64,000 bases of DNA from Ectobius pallidus (Eukaryota; Arthropoda; Insecta; Blattodea; Ectobiidae). The position numbers and the translations under genes are program-made. A model generated the notes under the pieces. It was not told the origin of the DNA. It did no database searches and saw only the letters and a list, made by a program, of their open reading frames with translations. The stretch lies in NCBI GenBank assembly GCA_964059195.1, contig CAXKWD010000005.1, positions 152,115,265-152,179,264 on the forward strand, given 5' to 3'. This document shows, piece after piece, positions 11,420 to 23,788 of this stretch. How positions within the stretch are numbered: position 1 is the stretch's first letter; every line of letters starts with the position of its first letter.

Positions 11420-11690
11420 GTGGCATTAGAATATTATAGTATTGCCGGACAAGAAGAACTTAAAACATAGGTTCGATTCCCTATGAGGTCTGTAAGATTT
11501 TTCTATTGACCTAATTCTGCTGGTGGCACTATTGCCCTGGGGTCGACTCAGCCACGAACAGAAATGAGTACCAGGAGTAATTCCTGTGAATAAAAGCGGC
11601 CGGTTCGTAGGACTAACAAATGTCTCAATCTGAAAGCCTCAAACTCCCGCGTCTCCACGGCCCATACAGGGATCACTTTACCTTTTTTTA
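11420..11690 (+). mobile_element. tRNA-derived SINE family 1, diverged plus-strand copy
   Basis: Box-B-like ggttcgattccc at about 11470 and the body gaggtctgtaag and ggtcgactcagcc are recognisable. The box A half is degenerate. Confidence 0.65.
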
Positions 11691-11699
11691 GGTAGATTT

Positions 11700-12574
11700 T
11701 GAAGATTTAATTAATAATCGCGGGCGAACCTGCTAGAAAAAAAGAAAAACGGAACTCACACCAACTTCATAATCAAGAGCTCTTTTAAAAACTGTGATCA
11801 AATTTGTTTGAATGTATTTAAAATATATTGTATTTTATTTATGAATGTTGAGGTGTGAAATGGACCCAGATAAGATAGCTAAGGGTTTAAAGTTATGTTT
11901 TTGTATACAGAAATTATTGCGGTTAGAACTCTGAAAAAATCAGAGTTGGCTCTAGTTTATTAAAAAAATTATACATCTTAGACATTTTCTTTAGGCTATC
12001 TACATTACATAAATAAGACTTATGCAGTGGTATTTAAGTTAGAATATGTAGGCTTTATATTTGAATGCTCAAGGACGTCGAATTTTTATGGAGCTTAGAG
12101 ATGTGTATCAAATGTAATAAAAGACAGCTGACAAAGTCATGTGGCTTGAAATAACCACATTTTTTAACCACTGAAACCAAAGATAAAATATTTAATCCAT
12201 CCTTCCTGCGTGATAAAGAATCGTATTTCAGCGATGACGGAATATGATGGCACTATGCTTCCACTAACCAGCTATCATATGTCTTCAACTGTAATTTCCG
12301 GCTCTTCGGATTTGCCTTTTTAAAGAAATTTATCTTGAAAATAGACTCGATTAAAGTATAAATCATTTCCAACCTTGTTGATAGTTAGTTTAATTTATTT
12401 GCTAACACAGTATACTTACAATCATATTTCTTAAAATTTAATACAATTAGGCTACTCTTTTAATACAAAATATGCAATGTACAATAATATAATATGCTAT
12501 AATAATAACAAAAATGTACACTAATATTAATATCACAATATTTTAAATAGGCTACATTTACTTGTACTTCGGGG
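11700..12574. other. Intergenic DNA with no recognisable gene
   Basis: AT-rich; nothing I can support. Confidence 0.4.
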
Positions 12575-12880
12575 GTTCGCCGTAGTGTAATGGTTGAGTC
12601 GCTGCGCTACAAACCGGAAGGTCGCGGGTTCGATTCCCGATGAGGTCGTAGGAGTTTTTCAATTGGCCTAATCCTTCTGTTGGCTCTCTGGTCCTGTGGT
12701 CGACTCAGCCTCTAACAGAAATGTGTACCAGGAGCAATCCTAGGGGTAAAGGCGGTCGGTGCGTAAGGCTGACAACCTTACCACCTTTACGTGCCGAATG
12801 TTCAAAATCTGGGAGCCTCAACTTCCTGGAACTCTCTGAGCCTCCATGGTCTGTATAGGAATCACTTTACTTTACTTTTT
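12575..12880 (+). mobile_element. tRNA-derived SINE family 1, well-preserved copy
   Basis: tRNA-like head with box A tagtgtaatggttgag and box B gggttcgattcccg, then the conserved body through ggtcgactcagcc and a 3' end near actttactttac. Such SINEs are transcribed by RNA polymerase III and moved by a partner LINE. Confidence 0.85.
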
Positions 12881-13030
12881 ACTTATGCTTTATTGAGACA
12901 ATACATTTGAATATTTTAAATTTACATTTTTACAGTACATAGAAAATTAATCAGCGAATAGGTATAACTTAGTCTTTCTAATGTAAAATTCAATTGAATG
13001 GTAAATTTAATAAAAAAATATACAAATTTA

Positions 13031-13518
13031 CAAAGAATACAGATCATTTATATGATAAAACAGTTTCCTAAAAGAAAGGATCTGATCGTTTTCTTTAATG
13101 AAATTTCTTATGTGATACGAGAATAAGAAGGGAGTGACTTAAATATTTTAACATAACTATTATGGAGACGATTCTAGAAGAGCGTAGAGTGTTTCGACAG
13201 TGCTACGCTGTTTTTCCGGGAAGTGGTCGATGGATTTTTCAGGACGTAAAAATCCTCCGGGAGGGACTTTAAGCTGGGGGGCCCGTGTCGTAGATTTACG
13301 GCAAGTAAAAGAACTCCAAGCCTAAATTAGTACCTCTGGACCAAATTTCTCGGCCCTTTCACATCCAAGTAATACCTTAGTTTCCGGAGGGGAGTTAAGA
13401 GGCTATATGGGCTTACCGCCCTCTCTCGGAAAATAAGCGTAACAAAATTCACAAAGGTAACAGAAACCTCCATTTGGAGGTCCTTCATCCCAACATAGGG
13501 AATATAGGAAACCAGACA
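13031..13518 (+). repeat. Dispersed repeat family D, copy 1
   Basis: Near-identical for about 480 bp to 21990-22490 (shared blocks include gagtgtttcgacagtgctac, ggacgtaaaaatcctccggg and tctcggaaaataagcg). It is not flanked by obvious inverted ends. It may be the 3' part of a larger retroelement, but no protein motif is visible. Confidence 0.7.
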
Positions 13519-13519
13519 G

Positions 13520-14590
13520 ACGCTGTTTATGTCACCTGTTGTAAGAATGGTAGTTATAATTGATTTTGAAAAGATGTCTATGAGAATGAGCAAAAAGGGA
13601 GGCTTCAAAAATAATGATACGTGGTAGCGGGAAGATCTTGTGAGTTTTAAATAAGTGTTTGCAGAATCGAGAGGCTTGCAATTATAGATTCTTTCAGGAC
13701 AAAGATTCTGTTTATGTGGAATTGAACCGCTACTCCCCAAGCAATAATGTTATATTTTACTATAGAATAAACATAGCTGTGATAAATATTTACACAAATT
13801 GTGTACTTTACCCTTGCAGTTCAAATGATAATCTATTGTTAACACTAGAAATTTAGAGTTTGTCACTTCTTCAATTTCCATATTATTAAACATTATGGTG
13901 GGCCTATTATTAATCGCTTCATCTTTTAAAAAATCTGGATTTATATAGAATAAATTTAATTTTAGATGTGTTAAATGCTAAACTATTAATTCTCCACCAG
14001 TTATGAAAATGTGACATAGCACGAGAGGTTGAATTTTTTATAGCGATTTTCCTTTCAAAATTAATGTACAATCATCTGCGAACATTACTGTTTGGGTATC
14101 AAGGAAGTATAATGGAAGATAATTTATATACAGAAGGAAAAGTAATAGGTCCAATGTGTATTTCCAAGAAGAATTTAATAAAGAAGAAAAAGACGACCAC
14201 TGCTATTTTTTAAGGAACTTGAATGTCCATAAGGAAAGGTAGATTCTTTCACCTCACTCTGAATCCCAATGCATTCTGGGAACGCAGATTCACGTTAATT
14301 GTTCTGCAGATAAATACGCTCAGTGTAATTTTTACCTAGCTTGGTCTCGTATCCATTCTTCCTTTTCATTCCAGTCATTTCTCTCTTTAAGCTCATTCCT
14401 AATCACCTCCCTCTCCATTGGAGCCCTACTTTTTCAATTGTGATTCTTGTGAACCAAACAATTAAAATAACGGGAGATATTTATAAAGTATGTAACTGAA
14501 ACAGGGAAAGTGAATGGAAGTGGTATGAAAGAGGAAAAAAGTAGACGTCAAAGTTAACTAAATAAGTGTAGAAGTAACCAATAACTAATA
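13520..14590. other. Intergenic DNA with no recognisable gene
   Basis: Nothing I can support beyond short chance frames. Confidence 0.4.
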
Positions 14591-15940
14591 AAATCAGGTA
14601 AACTGATGTAAAAAAGTGCCAGTATTTTTATGTTTAATCAGTTATGACTGCAATTATGATATGCAGAAAATGATTTTTTTTAAATTGATTTCCAAGTTAA
14701 GCTCCAGATTTATTCATTAAGCAGGGCTTACGGAAGAACAAAGGTCTAGTTTTTTTTAATCAGATTAAAATCTTCCAGCAATAGCTGAACTGTACAGATT
14801 TGTGATATCTTGACAATCGCACACTCACATAGAAATACCAAAAAAAAGTCAAATTGGCCGGTTTCGGGATTTGGACCTGGAACTCCAGAATGTGAGGCCA
14901 AGACGTTACCATCTCGGCCACCTGGGTCAGTTTAACGGTCTAGTTGGATAAGCGCATGTAAAAAAATAGTGTTTTTGGTCATAGCTAACTGTATTTTAAT
15001 TTACAAAGCCTTATAAGATCACAGTAAAACAATAGGCTATGTTGTCAAGATAACTGATTTGCTTTTTTTTATAAATTCTTTCGAATACGTATATTACCAT
15101 AAAATAGGCACTAAATTGAGCATTACTCCAAAACAGGTCATCCGATTTTGTCCAATATCAATAGACTTCTTCCCATGGACATTATAAATGTGTATACCAA
15201 GTTTCATAAAAATCCGGAAAAGCGTATTTGAGTTACCGCATCTTTAAAATAGACACTAAATTGGGTTTTACTCAGGTACCGGTCTACCGATTTGGTCCAA
15301 TATCAGTAGACGACTTCCCATGTACATTATAAATGGGTATACAAAGTTTCATGAATATCCAGTAAAGCATATCTGACTTATCGCGACTTCTTACATATTA
15401 ACATAAAAGGCACTAAATTGGGCATTATTCCGGTACTGGCCAATCGATTTAGTCGAATATCAATAGACGTCTTCCCATGGACATTATAAATGCGTATACG
15501 AAGTTTCATATAATCCGATAAAGCGTATTTGAGTTATTGCGCCTTTAAAATACACACTAAATTGGGTTTTACTCTGGTACCGGGCAACAGATTAGGTTCA
15601 AATTCAACAGGGTACTTTTCATGGGCGTCATAAATGCGTATAGCAAGTTTCATGGAAATCCGATACAGCGTATTTGAGCTATGGCGCCTTTCTAATATGA
15701 TCCATTAAAATAGGCACTAAATTGGGCATTACTCCGGTACCGGTGAATCGATTTGGTTCAATATCAATAGGGTTCTTCCCATGGACATTATAAATGTGTT
15801 TTCCAAGTTCCATGAAAATCCGAAAAAGCGTATTTGAGTTATGGTGCGTACAGACACACGGACAGACGGACAGACATTTTTTCGTCCCCCACACAATCTC
15901 ATAAAGTACCATACTGGCACTTAATAATTAAATACACAAC
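14590..15940 (+). repeat. Dispersed repeat family A, expanded copy
   Basis: The copy has an inverted-repeat-like pair at its ends (agtgccagtat near 14615 and atactggcact near 15910). It is longer than its relatives for two reasons: a SINE insertion at 14752-14936, and a fivefold tandem amplification of the unit beginning ctaaattgg at 15111, 15256, 15413, 15557 and 15717. The last unit leads into the cacggacagacgg tail. Confidence 0.75.
14752..14936 (-). mobile_element. tRNA-derived SINE (third type) nested in repeat family A
   Basis: On the minus strand it starts gtggccgagatggtaacgtc (box A) with aggtccaaatcc (box B). The direct repeat ggtctagtt at 14743-14751 and 14937-14945 is the target-site duplication. 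That 9-mer is a single site in the uninterrupted copy at 18510-19060. Confidence 0.75.
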
Positions 15941-15944
15941 TAAA

Positions 15945-16554
15945 CGATCAAATAAATAAATAAATAAACATCACCTGGCTATGACCTTATCATCTGTTAC
16001 TCTGTTCTTTACAGGAAATTAAGCATAATTAAATTAGTATTAGGTACATGAATTCTCCGCCAGAAGGACAGATGAATAAGAGCAAAGTTAACTGAATAAA
16101 ATGCCAAAGTCAATTCATCAAACATTTTCCCTGTGTTCTATGTTCAAGAGAAGGTGACGCGATGATCTTAGAACAAAATGCGAAGTCGGTTGTTGGACCG
16201 GAGATATAGCCTATGGCTCAGGTAATCCGGGCCAAAAAAAAAAAAAAAAAAAAAAAAAGACCTGTGCTTCGTTCGCTGAGTAGGATTCTAAGATTGAGAG
16301 AGGAGAGAGGTAGGCTATACGAAATCGAGGGAGAAAAAACGGAAAAAGACTAGGGGAAAAGTCAGTAAATTATAGAAGTACGGTTAACAAAAATTATATC
16401 TTATTGTTAGTAATTAATTACATTTTTAGATTTATTTTCACTGCTACTGACGTACAAACCCGTCATATAAAAACATTGTTTGAAACCGAGATATTAATAC
16501 AGTAATGATTTATTTAAAATGTGATAATTTTTATTCACGCGTTGCAGTTATCAA
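15945..16554. other. Intergenic DNA with a poly-A run
   Basis: Contains a 28-base A run (about 16231-16258) and a short (aaat)n run at 15952-15970. No gene. Confidence 0.5.
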
Positions 16555-17138
16555 CAGGGCCCGGATTTTGTTGACATGTCTTCTTTTAGCTGTGTACATC
16601 ATGGACGTTGCCCACTAGTGCAGATATTCTGTTCATGACCCGTAGATTATAAAAATGGAAATTTTTTGGGTCTTTTTGGTCATTTTCCAACATTCTTTTA
16701 GGTAACTTTTTTTAATTTAATGTCATTATTTGACCAGTTTACGGTCTTTTTTTCCACATTTAATATTTTAGGTAATTTTGTAGTATAAAGTTATTATTTT
16801 GTCATGTTGTGTTGTTTCTTGAATTGTATAGAATTTTTTTTTTCATTTACTTGTATTGAATATTATCGGAACTCTAAACAAGTATAAATAAATTTACCTT
16901 GTTATAATTTTAATTTTGTTACAGAAAAGACCGTGTTTGCTGTTTGTATTTAACCGTATATACCCAATTAACTAATTACAAGCCTATAATTGGGTCAAAA
17001 ACATAAAAAGTGTACAATAGACTGATGAATGAACTACTATTGTCATTTTTTTACGTTTTGGGTCATTTTTTGTACTTTTTCCGGTCATTTTAAAGCGCAT
17101 TTTTTCCATAATTTTAGGTCATCAAAATCCGGACCCTG
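16555..17138. mobile_element. hAT-type MITE, family H, copy 1
   Basis: Begins cagggcccggattttg and ends caaaatccggaccctg as terminal inverted repeats. The flanks share ttatca, a decayed duplication. The interior is rich in ggtcattttt motifs and non-coding. It is the same family as 21128-21807 and 55488-56034. Confidence 0.8.
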
Positions 17139-17210
17139 GCTTATCATTCTTGAAAATAAACTATTTCACAGATTTTTTCTGATTGCTTTAAACCTAGTTA
17201 ATGGTTTTAT

Positions 17211-17980
17211 TTGATGATTGCTTGTATATTTTTTATCTATATACTCTTTCTGCACAACGCAGATTGCCTTGCAGACAAAGAATATCTTTCAACAAAATAT
17301 ACACTTACACAAAAATTACAAGGAATGACAGGAAAAATTTTAATAATCAGTAGTAAAACCATTAAAATTGAAGAAAGGAAACCTGTTCAGCTTAATTGTT
17401 GTTATTGTACAGGTGGTTTCTTAATATTTGGATGGATCCTTTAAGTGATAATAACGCCACTTCAGTGTACAGATCTTGTGACAATGAAAAACGTTTACAG
17501 AAGTTAATAAATAACTTTGTTATTGTTCCCCTACTACCAACCATTAGTCCAATGACTTCAACATTTTTCAAATCGTATTTGTCTTGAAGTACTCAATGGT
17601 TGGTTCTTATATCTTCTTTTTTTCATTATCAACTGCTGCAGGTTGATCTTCTTCAGTCTCATAGCGGACTGTAGGTTCTACTATACAGATTCAACTCTGG
17701 TTAAGAAGTTATTTTATAATTTTTACTCCCTATGAAAGTAACTTGAAGACATTTGCTGGAAGAGCTGCGAACATATTCTGTAGTTCGTGACTGTTCTATA
17801 CAGTTTGTGTCACTGTCATCCATCAGTGAATATAACGGATATTGGACACTGGCACCCATGTGAATGGAATTAGTGGGTCAACACTATCTAGGATTCTAGA
17901 CAATGATGCTTCTCTACCCTCAGTCCCTTGTTTCAATTACTGGTCTGCTTATGTATTCATTTATAAGCCGGATCCATGAA
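17211..17980 (+). pseudogene. Decayed protein-coding segment, product not identified
   Basis: Protein-like sequence occurs in successive frames of the plus strand. 17255-17444 reads through KEYLSTKYTLTQKLQGMTGK and IKIEERKPVQLNCC. 17430-17587 continues in another frame with NNATSVYRSCDNEKRLQKL and VPLLPTISPMT. Downstream there are further stretches such as GSTLSRILDNDASLPSVPC. The composition looks like a globular protein, but stops and frame changes break it. An acceptor-like ttctgcacaacgcag lies just before the first stretch. I do not recognise the family. It could be a processed pseudogene or part of an unknown transposon. Confidence 0.35.
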
Positions 17981-18509
17981 TCAATCAAGATAAAAAGTCA
18001 TTCACAAAGTGACTGTGAGAGTTCTTGTCTTCATTTAATCAGCCTGCCAAGTCATTTAAAAGTCTAGGCCTACATTGTAAAAAGTCACTGTTAAATGATA
18101 ATGCTATGACTTGAGAGCTTGTTCGTGTAAGCTTACATAAAATAGAAAAGAGAAAAAATATTATCATTATAGCATTCTCTTGTGACACGTAATTGATTAA
18201 TTAACGCCTAATCGGTTCAATCACTACAAAAATAAAACAAAGAATTATAGAAAGAAATTAGAAAAATATGAGAAAAAACGAAAGAAAGAATTAATGTAAA
18301 AAGAGGGAACAGAAAGGAATAACAAATGGAAGAACTATATGAAACTAAATAAATAAATACCGGTAATCTATAATATATGTTTGCGATTTCGAAGCCTAGA
18401 AGTTCTAGAAGACAACCAATCAGCGGACGAGCTGAACAAACCCGGTAAATTCAAAACTCGAGTTTAGACTTCGTTAAACTTCACTGGTCGGTTCATCAGT
18501 CCGTTTCGT
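17981..18509. other. Intergenic DNA with no recognisable gene
   Basis: Nothing I can support. Confidence 0.4.
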
Positions 18510-19060
18510 AAATGTAATGTAAATAAAATCAGGTAAACTGATGTAACAAAGTGCCTGAATGCTTTTGTTTAATCAGTGATAATTGCAATTATGATATACG
18601 AAAATATGTTATTATTGTTATCGATTTCCGAGTAAAGCTCCAGATTGATTCATTGAGCAGGGCTTAGGGAAGAACAAAGGTCTAGTTTGATAAGCATATG
18701 TGAAGGAATGTTGTCATAGCTAACTGTATTGCAACTTCCAAAGCTGTATATGAACACTGTAAAACAATATGTTGTCATGAGAACTAATTCGCATTTCATA
18801 ATACTTTCTAATATATCACAATAAAATAGGGACTAAATTGGGCATTGCTCCGGTACTGGTCAACCGATTTGGTCCAATATCAATATGCTTTTCCCAATGA
18901 CGTCATAAATGCGTATACCAAGTTTCACGAAAATTCGATAAAGCGTATTTGAGTTATCGCGCGTACAGATACACGGACAGACGGACAAAACAGACAGGCT
19001 GACGGACAGGCATTTCCTCTTCCACCTGACAATTTCTTAAAATACAATTCTGGCACTTAA
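18510..19060 (+). repeat. Dispersed repeat family A, uninterrupted copy
   Basis: A useful reference copy: it contains a single accg-atttggtcc unit, the intact ggtctagtt site and the full tail with cacggacagacgg and ggcacttaata. Confidence 0.75.
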
Positions 19061-19194
19061 TAAAATATTTGATGCCAAGAATGCAGTATTATTCGTGTCA
19101 TAGTTTGCGTGTTCTTTGTCTGAGTAAATGCATTGCATTCCACAATGGAAAATCTCTTATAAAATAATTATACCATCATTATGAATCTAAATTT

Positions 19195-19660
19195 TAGCTA
19201 GCAGAATTGCTAATAAATAAATAAATAGTAAATTAGGAAATAATAAAAGAAAATAAACAAAGAAAGGCGAAGAAATAAAACAAATAAAGGGAATATAAAC
19301 AAATAAAGTTGAAAGGAGGTAATAGTAGGAATAGAATAATAGAAGAAAGAAAATAATCAAGTACCGTATCCTAAGTAAGCAAGTAAGTAAATAGTAAGCA
19401 AATAACTGAGCGAGTAAATAATTACGTAAAAAGTAAATGGATGGAAATAAATAGCTAAATGGAAGGAAGGGAGAAAGAAAGATGGATAGACTGAGAAACA
19501 AAAAAAAGAAATAAAGAAAGAAGAACAGAAGTATTGAAAGTAAGAATGATTGGTAGAAACAGAATTAATGAAAAGGGAAGAGAAGTAAAAATGGTTAGAA
19601 GAGGAATTACGTTAAATAAGTCTTGGTAGAAGAAAACAAAGTATGTCATGGCGAATATCA
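19195..19660. repeat. Degenerate purine-rich simple repeat
   Basis: The plus strand is almost pure A/G with interspersed T: aaataaataaat, gaaagaaag, aagtaagtaa blocks. The strongly hydrophobic minus-strand ORFs here are artefacts of this composition. Confidence 0.75.
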
Positions 19661-21119
19661 TATCCTCTTTCAATCGGTTATATCTGATTCAAAGACCGTA
19701 GATTTATTGGAGGAATACAGTGAAACCTTTTAAAACGCTCTTTCAGACCATAAGAAAGAAGGGAGGATTATTACATGGAATGAAAAGGCGCGACGGACGT
19801 ATTAATTAATGCTACAGAAGTCTGCAGAGTTCATTTCGAGTCCTCTTTCAGACATGTCTTTCCTCCGACCCCATTCCTTCGTGATGAGATGTGGACGCCA
19901 GAAAGGAATCCGGTCAATGAGCTAGCGTCATGCGTCTCTTCTATTATTCTGCATTACTCCACAACCCGCCGTTAAAACTCCCGTTATTAAGTTCTGATAT
20001 ATTTTCCTGCACTGCGTACTGTACGCTGCCGTGAGCGTCACACCCTAATATCATACTTCCCATCCCTTGAATTCTAATGTGCTCCTACATAAACTACGGC
20101 AATCAAGGTCGTGAAAATTTATTTTTTTAGTACACGCTCTCTAATACAGCAGCTTGTCGGACTGGTAACACGCCGAAAAATTGCATTTTAGCAACCTAGG
20201 TCGTTAAAATTGCATAAAACTGCATTCAAACTGCATTGTCGTCATGGCAATCTATAAAGAAAATCCAGATGGCCTTGACTAGTAGCCACACCATCTTTAA
20301 CATGGATTGAAGCATATAATTGGTCATAAAACTACAAATTTAAGCCAAAATGTTTCTTTATGATAATCAGAAACTTTACCAGGGGTTTTCGCAAAACACG
20401 GTAGCCTACTTCATCAAATAACAACAAATACAAGCCAACAACTTTGCACATCTTGGTTCACAAGAGAAAGATTGCTTACCATGGATGCACCAGCATTTAA
20501 ATACTCATAGTCTACTGCTGCCGTGAAGTTGCTGGCAGCAGCTCCAATTCAATGTTTCTGGCTTGGAATGAAATTTCCTCGGGATTTTCACTCATATTTT
20601 CACAAGCTTTTCATAAATACTAGTTCCTATGCATTATCGTTTATAAGCAAGCGACTCATATATTATGCATCTATACCGCATTTCGTATTGGTACGGTTCA
20701 TTGTTCTATTGGTTAGAATATAAGTGGAAGGTGGCAATCAAGAGCGATACAACAAGAGCGAATATCCATCTGGCAGTGCAATGTTGCGATTCTGCGGAAC
20801 ATTTCAACCTATCTCACAAACCATAAACATAATCGCAAAACTCAAAATAGATTTAATGTTTATTATTATGCTATAAATTGCACCTTGAATCTGACAGTAC
20901 CACCCTATATTAGATTAGATTAATTTATTCTTAGCTTGTATTACTTAACCCCTAACTGCAAAATGTACTCTACAGAATAACTTACAATAGTTTGTACTAA
21001 ATTTTGTACCTTTGTAAAGTTAAGTATCCAATTGTAATACGCTATTCGAAGAACTCCATTCGTGAAAAAATGAAATAAGTTAAATAATACTACCTAGATG
21101 GGGAAAGTCCCAAGGTATG
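19661..21119. other. Intergenic DNA with no recognisable gene
   Basis: No coding segment or repeat that I can support. Confidence 0.4.
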
Positions 21120-21127
21120 ATAATGAT

Positions 21128-21807
21128 CAGGGCCCGGATTTTGATTGCATGTCATCTTTTAACTGGCACATCATGGACGTTGCAGATATTCTGATCATGG
21201 CTCCTAGATTATAAAAATGGCAATTTTAGGGTCATTTTTGTCATTTTTCTGTATTTTTTTAATTTTTAGGCTATTTTAAAATCTAATATCATTATTGGGT
21301 TTTTCTGGCCATTTTACGGTCTTGTTTTTCTCCATTTCATGTTTTTAGGTTTTTTATTTAAAGACATATTCTCATTTTGTGTTGTTTTTTGCATTATGTA
21401 GAGTGTTTATGAAATTACTTACATTCCATTCCACTCAGAACTGCAAATAAGCATAAATTTTATTATTATTATTCTAATATATAATTATTATAATAATATT
21501 ATAATAAATTTTATAATATTTATATAATTATTACAATAATATTATAATAAATCTTTTTATAATTTTAATTTGCATGTAGAAAGACGGTGTTTGATGTTTG
21601 CATTTAACCTATGTAATTAACTAATTACAATCCTATAATTGGATCAACAATATAAATGTAGATTAGCTACCAATTTGATGAATAAACCAGTATTTTCATA
21701 CAAAAGTTGGATCTTTTTTAGTTTTTGGGTCTTTCTTTTTTTGTATTTTTACGGTCATTTTATAGCTCATTTAAAAATATTTTTAAGTCACCAAAATCCG
21801 GGCCCTG
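21128..21807. mobile_element. hAT-type MITE, family H, copy 2 with intact 8-bp duplication
   Basis: Ends cagggcccggattttg and ccaaaatccgggccctg are inverted repeats. The flanking ataatgat at 21120-21127 and 21808-21815 is a perfect 8-bp target-site duplication, diagnostic of the hAT superfamily. Non-coding, AT-rich interior. Confidence 0.9.
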
Positions 21808-21989
21808 ATAATGATTGGTAGAAAAAGGTAAGAGCAATGTTAACATTTGAGGCTTATATACCGCCACTGGTTCAGATAGGTCGGGTAGGAACGAGTCCTT
21901 ACTCTTGATTACTTTATTTCCTCATTCCGCAAAGCAAAGATAATCTCCGATCATTGCCTCCCCACCCAACAGTCAGTGGCGGGTACTAT

Positions 21990-22490
21990 AAAGAATACAG
22001 ATCATTTATATTATAAAACAGTTTCCTAAGAGAAAGGATCTGATCGTTTTCTTAAATGAAATTTCTGTTTTTTGTGATGTGATATAAGAAGGGAGTGAAT
22101 TAAATATTTTAGAACATAACTATTATGGAGACGATTCTAAAAGAGGGTAGAGTGTTTCGACAGTGCTACGCTGTTTTTCCAGGCCGCGGTCGATGGATTT
22201 TTCAGGACGTAAAAATCCTCCGGGAGGGACTTTAAGCTGGGGGGCCCGTGTCATAGATTTACGGCACGTAAAAGAACTCCAAACCTAAATTAGACTCTCT
22301 GGACAAAATTTCTCGGCCCTTTCATGTCCAAGAAATACCTTATTTTCCTGAGGGGGGTTGAGTGGCGAAGGGCTTACCACCTGTCCCTCTGCCCTCTCTC
22401 GGAAAATAAGCGTAACAAAATTCCTATTGGTAACAGAAACCACCACTTGTAGGCCCATTTTCCCCAACATAAGGGCTATAGGGTTCCAGA
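21990..22490 (+). repeat. Dispersed repeat family D, copy 2
   Basis: Long near-identity to 13031-13518; see that copy. Confidence 0.7.
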
Positions 22491-22950
22491 CAGACCAGAC
22501 AAAGACATTTCATAAATAACTACCGTACTGCAACAATCCATATTGACGGATCTGCATTTTTATGCTTTTCTGTCGTTGCATATTCAGTATTGAGAAAGAC
22601 GTGATTTAGTGATGCTTCTATATTTAGGAGCTCTTAACCCGATTTTCCTCCGACCTATGTTAACATAGGCTGATCTCTATTTACCTTGGGTGCAAGAATA
22701 TTTAGCGATGTGAACAAATCGATGTCTTGTGTTTAGACATCCAATCTAGCAACTCACTCATCGAGCTGTTATCCGGCTGGAAATTGCAGCTCCGAAGTCG
22801 CTTTGCTAGGTAAAAACGCTGTTCTATGCCAGAGTAGAAATCTCAATTGCTTCGTCACCCTTATTTAAATATAGGATGAGCCATAAGTTCCGACGTTTAA
22901 TGATACAGCGCTGTTCTATGGGAATGTTAAGTTTGCGTTGCCATTTAAAA

Positions 22951-23245
22951 GGAGTACGCCGTAGCGTAGTGGTTGAGGCACTACGCTACAACCCGGAAGG
23001 TCGCGGGTTCGATCCCCGATGAGGTCGTTGGAGTTTTTCAATTGGCCTCATCCTTCTGGTGGCACCATGGCCCTGGGGTCGACTCAGCCTCTAACAGAAA
23101 TGAATACCAGTGGCAATCCTGGGGTAAAGGCATAAAGCTGACAACCTTACCCTCTTCACGTGCCGAATGTCTAAAATCTGGGAGCCTCAACCTCCTGGAA
23201 ACCTCTGGGCCTCCGTGGCCTGTATAGGGAACACCTTACTTCACT
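22951..23245 (+). mobile_element. tRNA-derived SINE family 1, plus-strand copy
   Basis: Box A tagtggttgaggc, box B gggttcgatccccg, and the family body through ggtcgactcagcc to a 3' end near aacaccttactt. The short ORFs here lie within the SINE. Confidence 0.85.
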
Positions 23246-23788
23246 TACCAGTTATAACCCTCTGTTCGTACTTTCAAGGGTGCCAACTTAACGGTGTTAT
23301 GGAACTGTGTTCTCTTCTCATTGCAGCTAAAATTATGTTCGTTGAGAATGAAGCCGATATTTTCAGGCTTTCTCTCATTCCACACTTGCAGTACTATCAT
23401 AGGGCGAAATTACTGTATATATTTAATCAGTTTTTTCTACCTTCTTTTGTTCTGCTCTATTTTAAAAACCCTGTGTGAAACACATAATTTTTTTCTGCCC
23501 AAATGAAAGTGTTGGCTCTTACTATAATATTTTCGGAAGTATAACATTCTCTTCAATTAATTTTCATAACTATCAGAGAGTACTTAAAAATCTTTCCTCT
23601 GCTCAAATAAAACTTTTGCCTATTGGTATAATATTTTATTTATGATATTCATTCTGTGTAAATTGATTGTGTAAAAATGAAGAGAATGTCGTTACCACAT
23701 CCCATGGAATCTCCGAAGGATATAAAACCCAAACAACATCTGATTAATGCAATCACGTAACTTTCTTCAACCTAAGCATGGGAAATAT
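23246..23788. other. Intergenic DNA with no recognisable gene
   Basis: Nothing I can support. Confidence 0.4.

Noticed and set aside
12575..12670. Possible tRNA gene at the start of the block
   Set aside because: Boxes A and B are present but the same head recurs with a common non-tRNA body at several places, so it is a SINE.
15111..15940. CRISPR-like regularly spaced repeats
   Set aside because: Units are contiguous with no unique spacers, and the genome is eukaryotic.
19187..19673. Hydrophobic minus-strand ORFs resembling membrane proteins
   Set aside because: Caused by a purine-rich degenerate simple repeat; no start context, no family features.
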